From Oscillospiraceae bacterium (GTDB lineage Bacteria > Bacillota > Clostridia > Oscillospirales > UBA929): DNA of 13,797 bases. Shown here piece by piece: positions 13,765 to 13,797 of the stretch. The notes under the pieces are model-generated. The model made no database searches, was not told where the DNA came from, and saw nothing but the letters and a program-made list of their open reading frames with translations. The position numbers and the translations under genes are program-made. Where the stretch lies: the NCBI GenBank assembly GCA_031289065.1, contig JAITQI010000167.1, forward strand, positions 1-13,797, read 5' to 3'. Position 1 is the stretch's first letter. Each line of letters starts with the position of its first letter.

Positions 13765-13797
13765 ACAAGCCCCCGCACGAAAGTACGGGGGCTTGTT
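13765..13797 (+). terminator. Rho-independent terminator of the fliD-fliS-fliT operon (T-tract cut by window end)
   Basis: ACAAGCCCCCG (13765-13775) pairs with CGGGGGCTTGT (13786-13796). After one C/A mismatch, AC (13777-13778) pairs with GT (13783-13784) around a GAAA tetraloop (13779-13782), a stable GNRA loop. The window ends within the expected T-tract (GTT), so the tail cannot be seen. Confidence 0.8.

Overview
The window reads as chromosomal DNA from a GC-rich, motile, Gram-positive anaerobe of the class Clostridia (Bacillota). The grounds are consensus sigma-A promoters, GGAGG-type ribosome binding sites with some TTG starts, a lipobox on a secreted cell-wall amidase, a CsbB-like/YfhO-like surface glycosylation pair, a fliD-fliS-fliT order typical of Bacillota and a sigma-D-like promoter before fliD. 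This is an inference from gene content; no rRNA or species marker is present.

Layout, left to right. 1-372 is the 3' end of mnmG (tRNA wobble-uridine modification). A very strong promoter covered by two inverted repeats follows, then a MarR-type regulator with a long disordered tail (507-1169) and a 33-residue membrane microprotein with an excellent RBS (1273-1374). A second promoter (1425-1453) drives a polyprenyl-phosphate glycosyltransferase (1494-2483) that overlaps a YfhO-family GT-C membrane glycosyltransferase (2468-5062). Together these are two parts of a lipid-linked sugar transfer system that decorates a surface polymer; the usual GtcA-type flippase is not here. A long bidirectional terminator (5072-5115) separates this operon from convergent genes.

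On the minus strand (transcribed right to left) lie a lipoprotein N-acetylmuramoyl-L-alanine amidase (8148-7225), a small class II aldolase (7175-6405) and L-rhamnose isomerase (6337-5132). The last two suggest deoxysugar catabolism, although no kinase, transporter or regulator is present and a terminator-like hairpin separates them. On the plus strand follow an isolated full-length glycogen phosphorylase (8451-10913) and the filament-cap/chaperone operon fliD-fliS-fliT (11082-13745), closed by a GNRA-looped terminator at the window edge.

Between genes are three short arrays of seven-base repeats. Two share the unit ATTGTCA and flank the amidase gene; the third (CTCTGNC type) lies just upstream of the fliD promoter. 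They resemble the heptameric short tandem repeats known from cyanobacteria and may contribute -35 boxes. No CRISPR, tRNA, rRNA, IS element or phage gene is seen. The best candidates for something undescribed are the MarR-microprotein unit, the heptad arrays and an Ala/Tyr-rich insert in FliD.
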